From NCBI GenBank assembly GCA_948616425.1, contig CAPGBJ010000112.1, forward strand, positions 1 to 13,183: DNA of 13,183 bases. Reading direction: 5' to 3'. The DNA is from an uncultured Oscillospiraceae bacterium (GTDB taxonomy: Bacteria; Bacillota; Clostridia; Oscillospirales; Oscillospiraceae). Made by a program: the position numbers and the translations under genes. A model generated the notes under the pieces. That model ran no database searches and was not told where the DNA came from. It was given only the letters and a program-made list of their open reading frames with translations. Shown one piece after another: positions 12,736 to 13,183 of this stretch (its first letter is position 1; each line of letters begins with the position of its first letter).

Positions 12736-13183
12736 CAACCGTAACCCTCCGTCACTATGATCGCATTGGGCTGGTCAAACCCAGCAAAGTGGACAAACGC
12801 CCCCAATATCGGTACTACACCGCTGAGGATGTGGTCCGGCTGAACACAGTCCACGCCTTGCAGCAGATGGACCTGCCATTACAGGAAATCAAGCGGGTTT
12901 TGGAATATGACGACTTGGAAAAAATCATTGAATTTTTGGAGCAGGCGGAGCAGAAGGCAGACGAAAAAATTGCTTCCTTGCGGTACAGCAAATCAAAAAT
13001 CCAACTGGCAAGAGCTGACTATGAGAAAAAGCTCCACCACTGGCAGACCCCAGAAGGGACGTTCACAAAGAAGTTTCCAAAGCGTATAGTCATGCTGGCC
13101 GACCCTGTTGAAAAAATTACGGTAGATGATTTGTGGAGCTATCAACGCCATTTTTATCAGCGTCTTTCTCCCGGACAGGAAAA
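12711..13183 (+). CDS. MerR-family regulator, lacking first helices, runs off the window
   Basis: The frame is open to the window edge and reads TTVTLRHYDRIGLVKPSKV, then RPQYRYYTAEDVVRLNTVHA, QQMDLPLQEIKRVLEYDDLE and a coiled-coil stretch (EQAEQKADEKIASLRYSKSK), followed by an effector-binding-like region (FPKRIVMLADPVEKI). This is a MerR regulator missing about 10-15 N-terminal residues: helix 1 of the winged-helix domain is cut. Possible starts are GTG 12711 (VAAEQAQM, which still looks like MerR) and ATG 12732 (MTTVTL); neither has a clear ribosome site. Translation could be coupled to the upstream truncated membrane gene, whose TGA overlaps ATG 12732. DNA binding is probably impaired. 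Confidence 0.75.
   Translation, partial: MAAEQAQMTTVTLRHYDRIGLVKPSKVDKRPQYRYYTAEDVVRLNTVHALQQMDLPLQEIKRVLEYDDLEKIIEFLEQAEQKADEKIASLRYSKSKIQLARADYEKKLHHWQTPEGTFTKKFPKRIVMLADPVEKITVDDLWSYQRHFYQRLSPGQE

Overview
The window looks like accessory DNA from a GC-rich gut Firmicute, most likely Oscillospiraceae/Clostridia (Flavonifractor or Intestinimonas type). I infer this from protein style, AGGAGG ribosome binding sites, ECF sigma/DUF4179 pairs, a Tn1549-type RepA_N initiator and a SpaA/Cna_B surface protein. The lineage comes from recognising families, not from a search.

Layout. (1) Positions 1-2005 are a decayed Tn1549-like integrative-element replication module. It holds two strong palindromes at the left edge, a broken DnaD-like gene on the minus strand, a serine recombinase remnant, two tandem terminator-type hairpins, and a frameshifted repA that loses its C terminus. 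(2) About 1999-6219 is an internal piece of a large SpaA/Cna_B isopeptide surface protein with neither signal peptide nor sortase signal. It has a one-base frameshift in an A-run near 2275 and runs in frame into (3) an HD-GYP phosphodiesterase C-terminal fragment (to 6734). (4) Positions 6757-8639, minus strand, are an intact ECF sigma factor and its DUF4179 membrane partner. (5) Positions 8803-11104, minus strand, carry a zinc-ribbon microprotein, an MmcQ/YjbR protein, an unrecognised protein with a ParB-like GHHK motif, and an Imm3-like immunity protein without a toxin. (6) Positions 11158-11795 are relics: a truncated RhuM gene with a good promoter and two C-terminal fragments, one followed by its own terminator. 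(7) Positions 11880-13183, plus strand, hold a second ECF sigma factor overlapping a truncated two-helix membrane partner, which is joined to a MerR regulator lacking its first helices and running off the window.

The strongest signal is not one new system but a pattern: three junctions (about 2000, 6213 and 12715) join truncated, unrelated genes, each beside a few bases that could fit both parents. This could be real illegitimate recombination in a decaying mobile-element landing zone, or chimeric assembly. Single-base frameshifts in A-runs also make sequence error a live explanation for some broken frames. The intact working units are sigma/DUF4179 at 6757-8639, the zinc-ribbon/MmcQ/ParB-like operon, and the second sigma factor. 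The in-frame adhesin::HD-GYP fusion is the oddest predicted protein, but I regard it as accidental unless long reads and relatives say otherwise.
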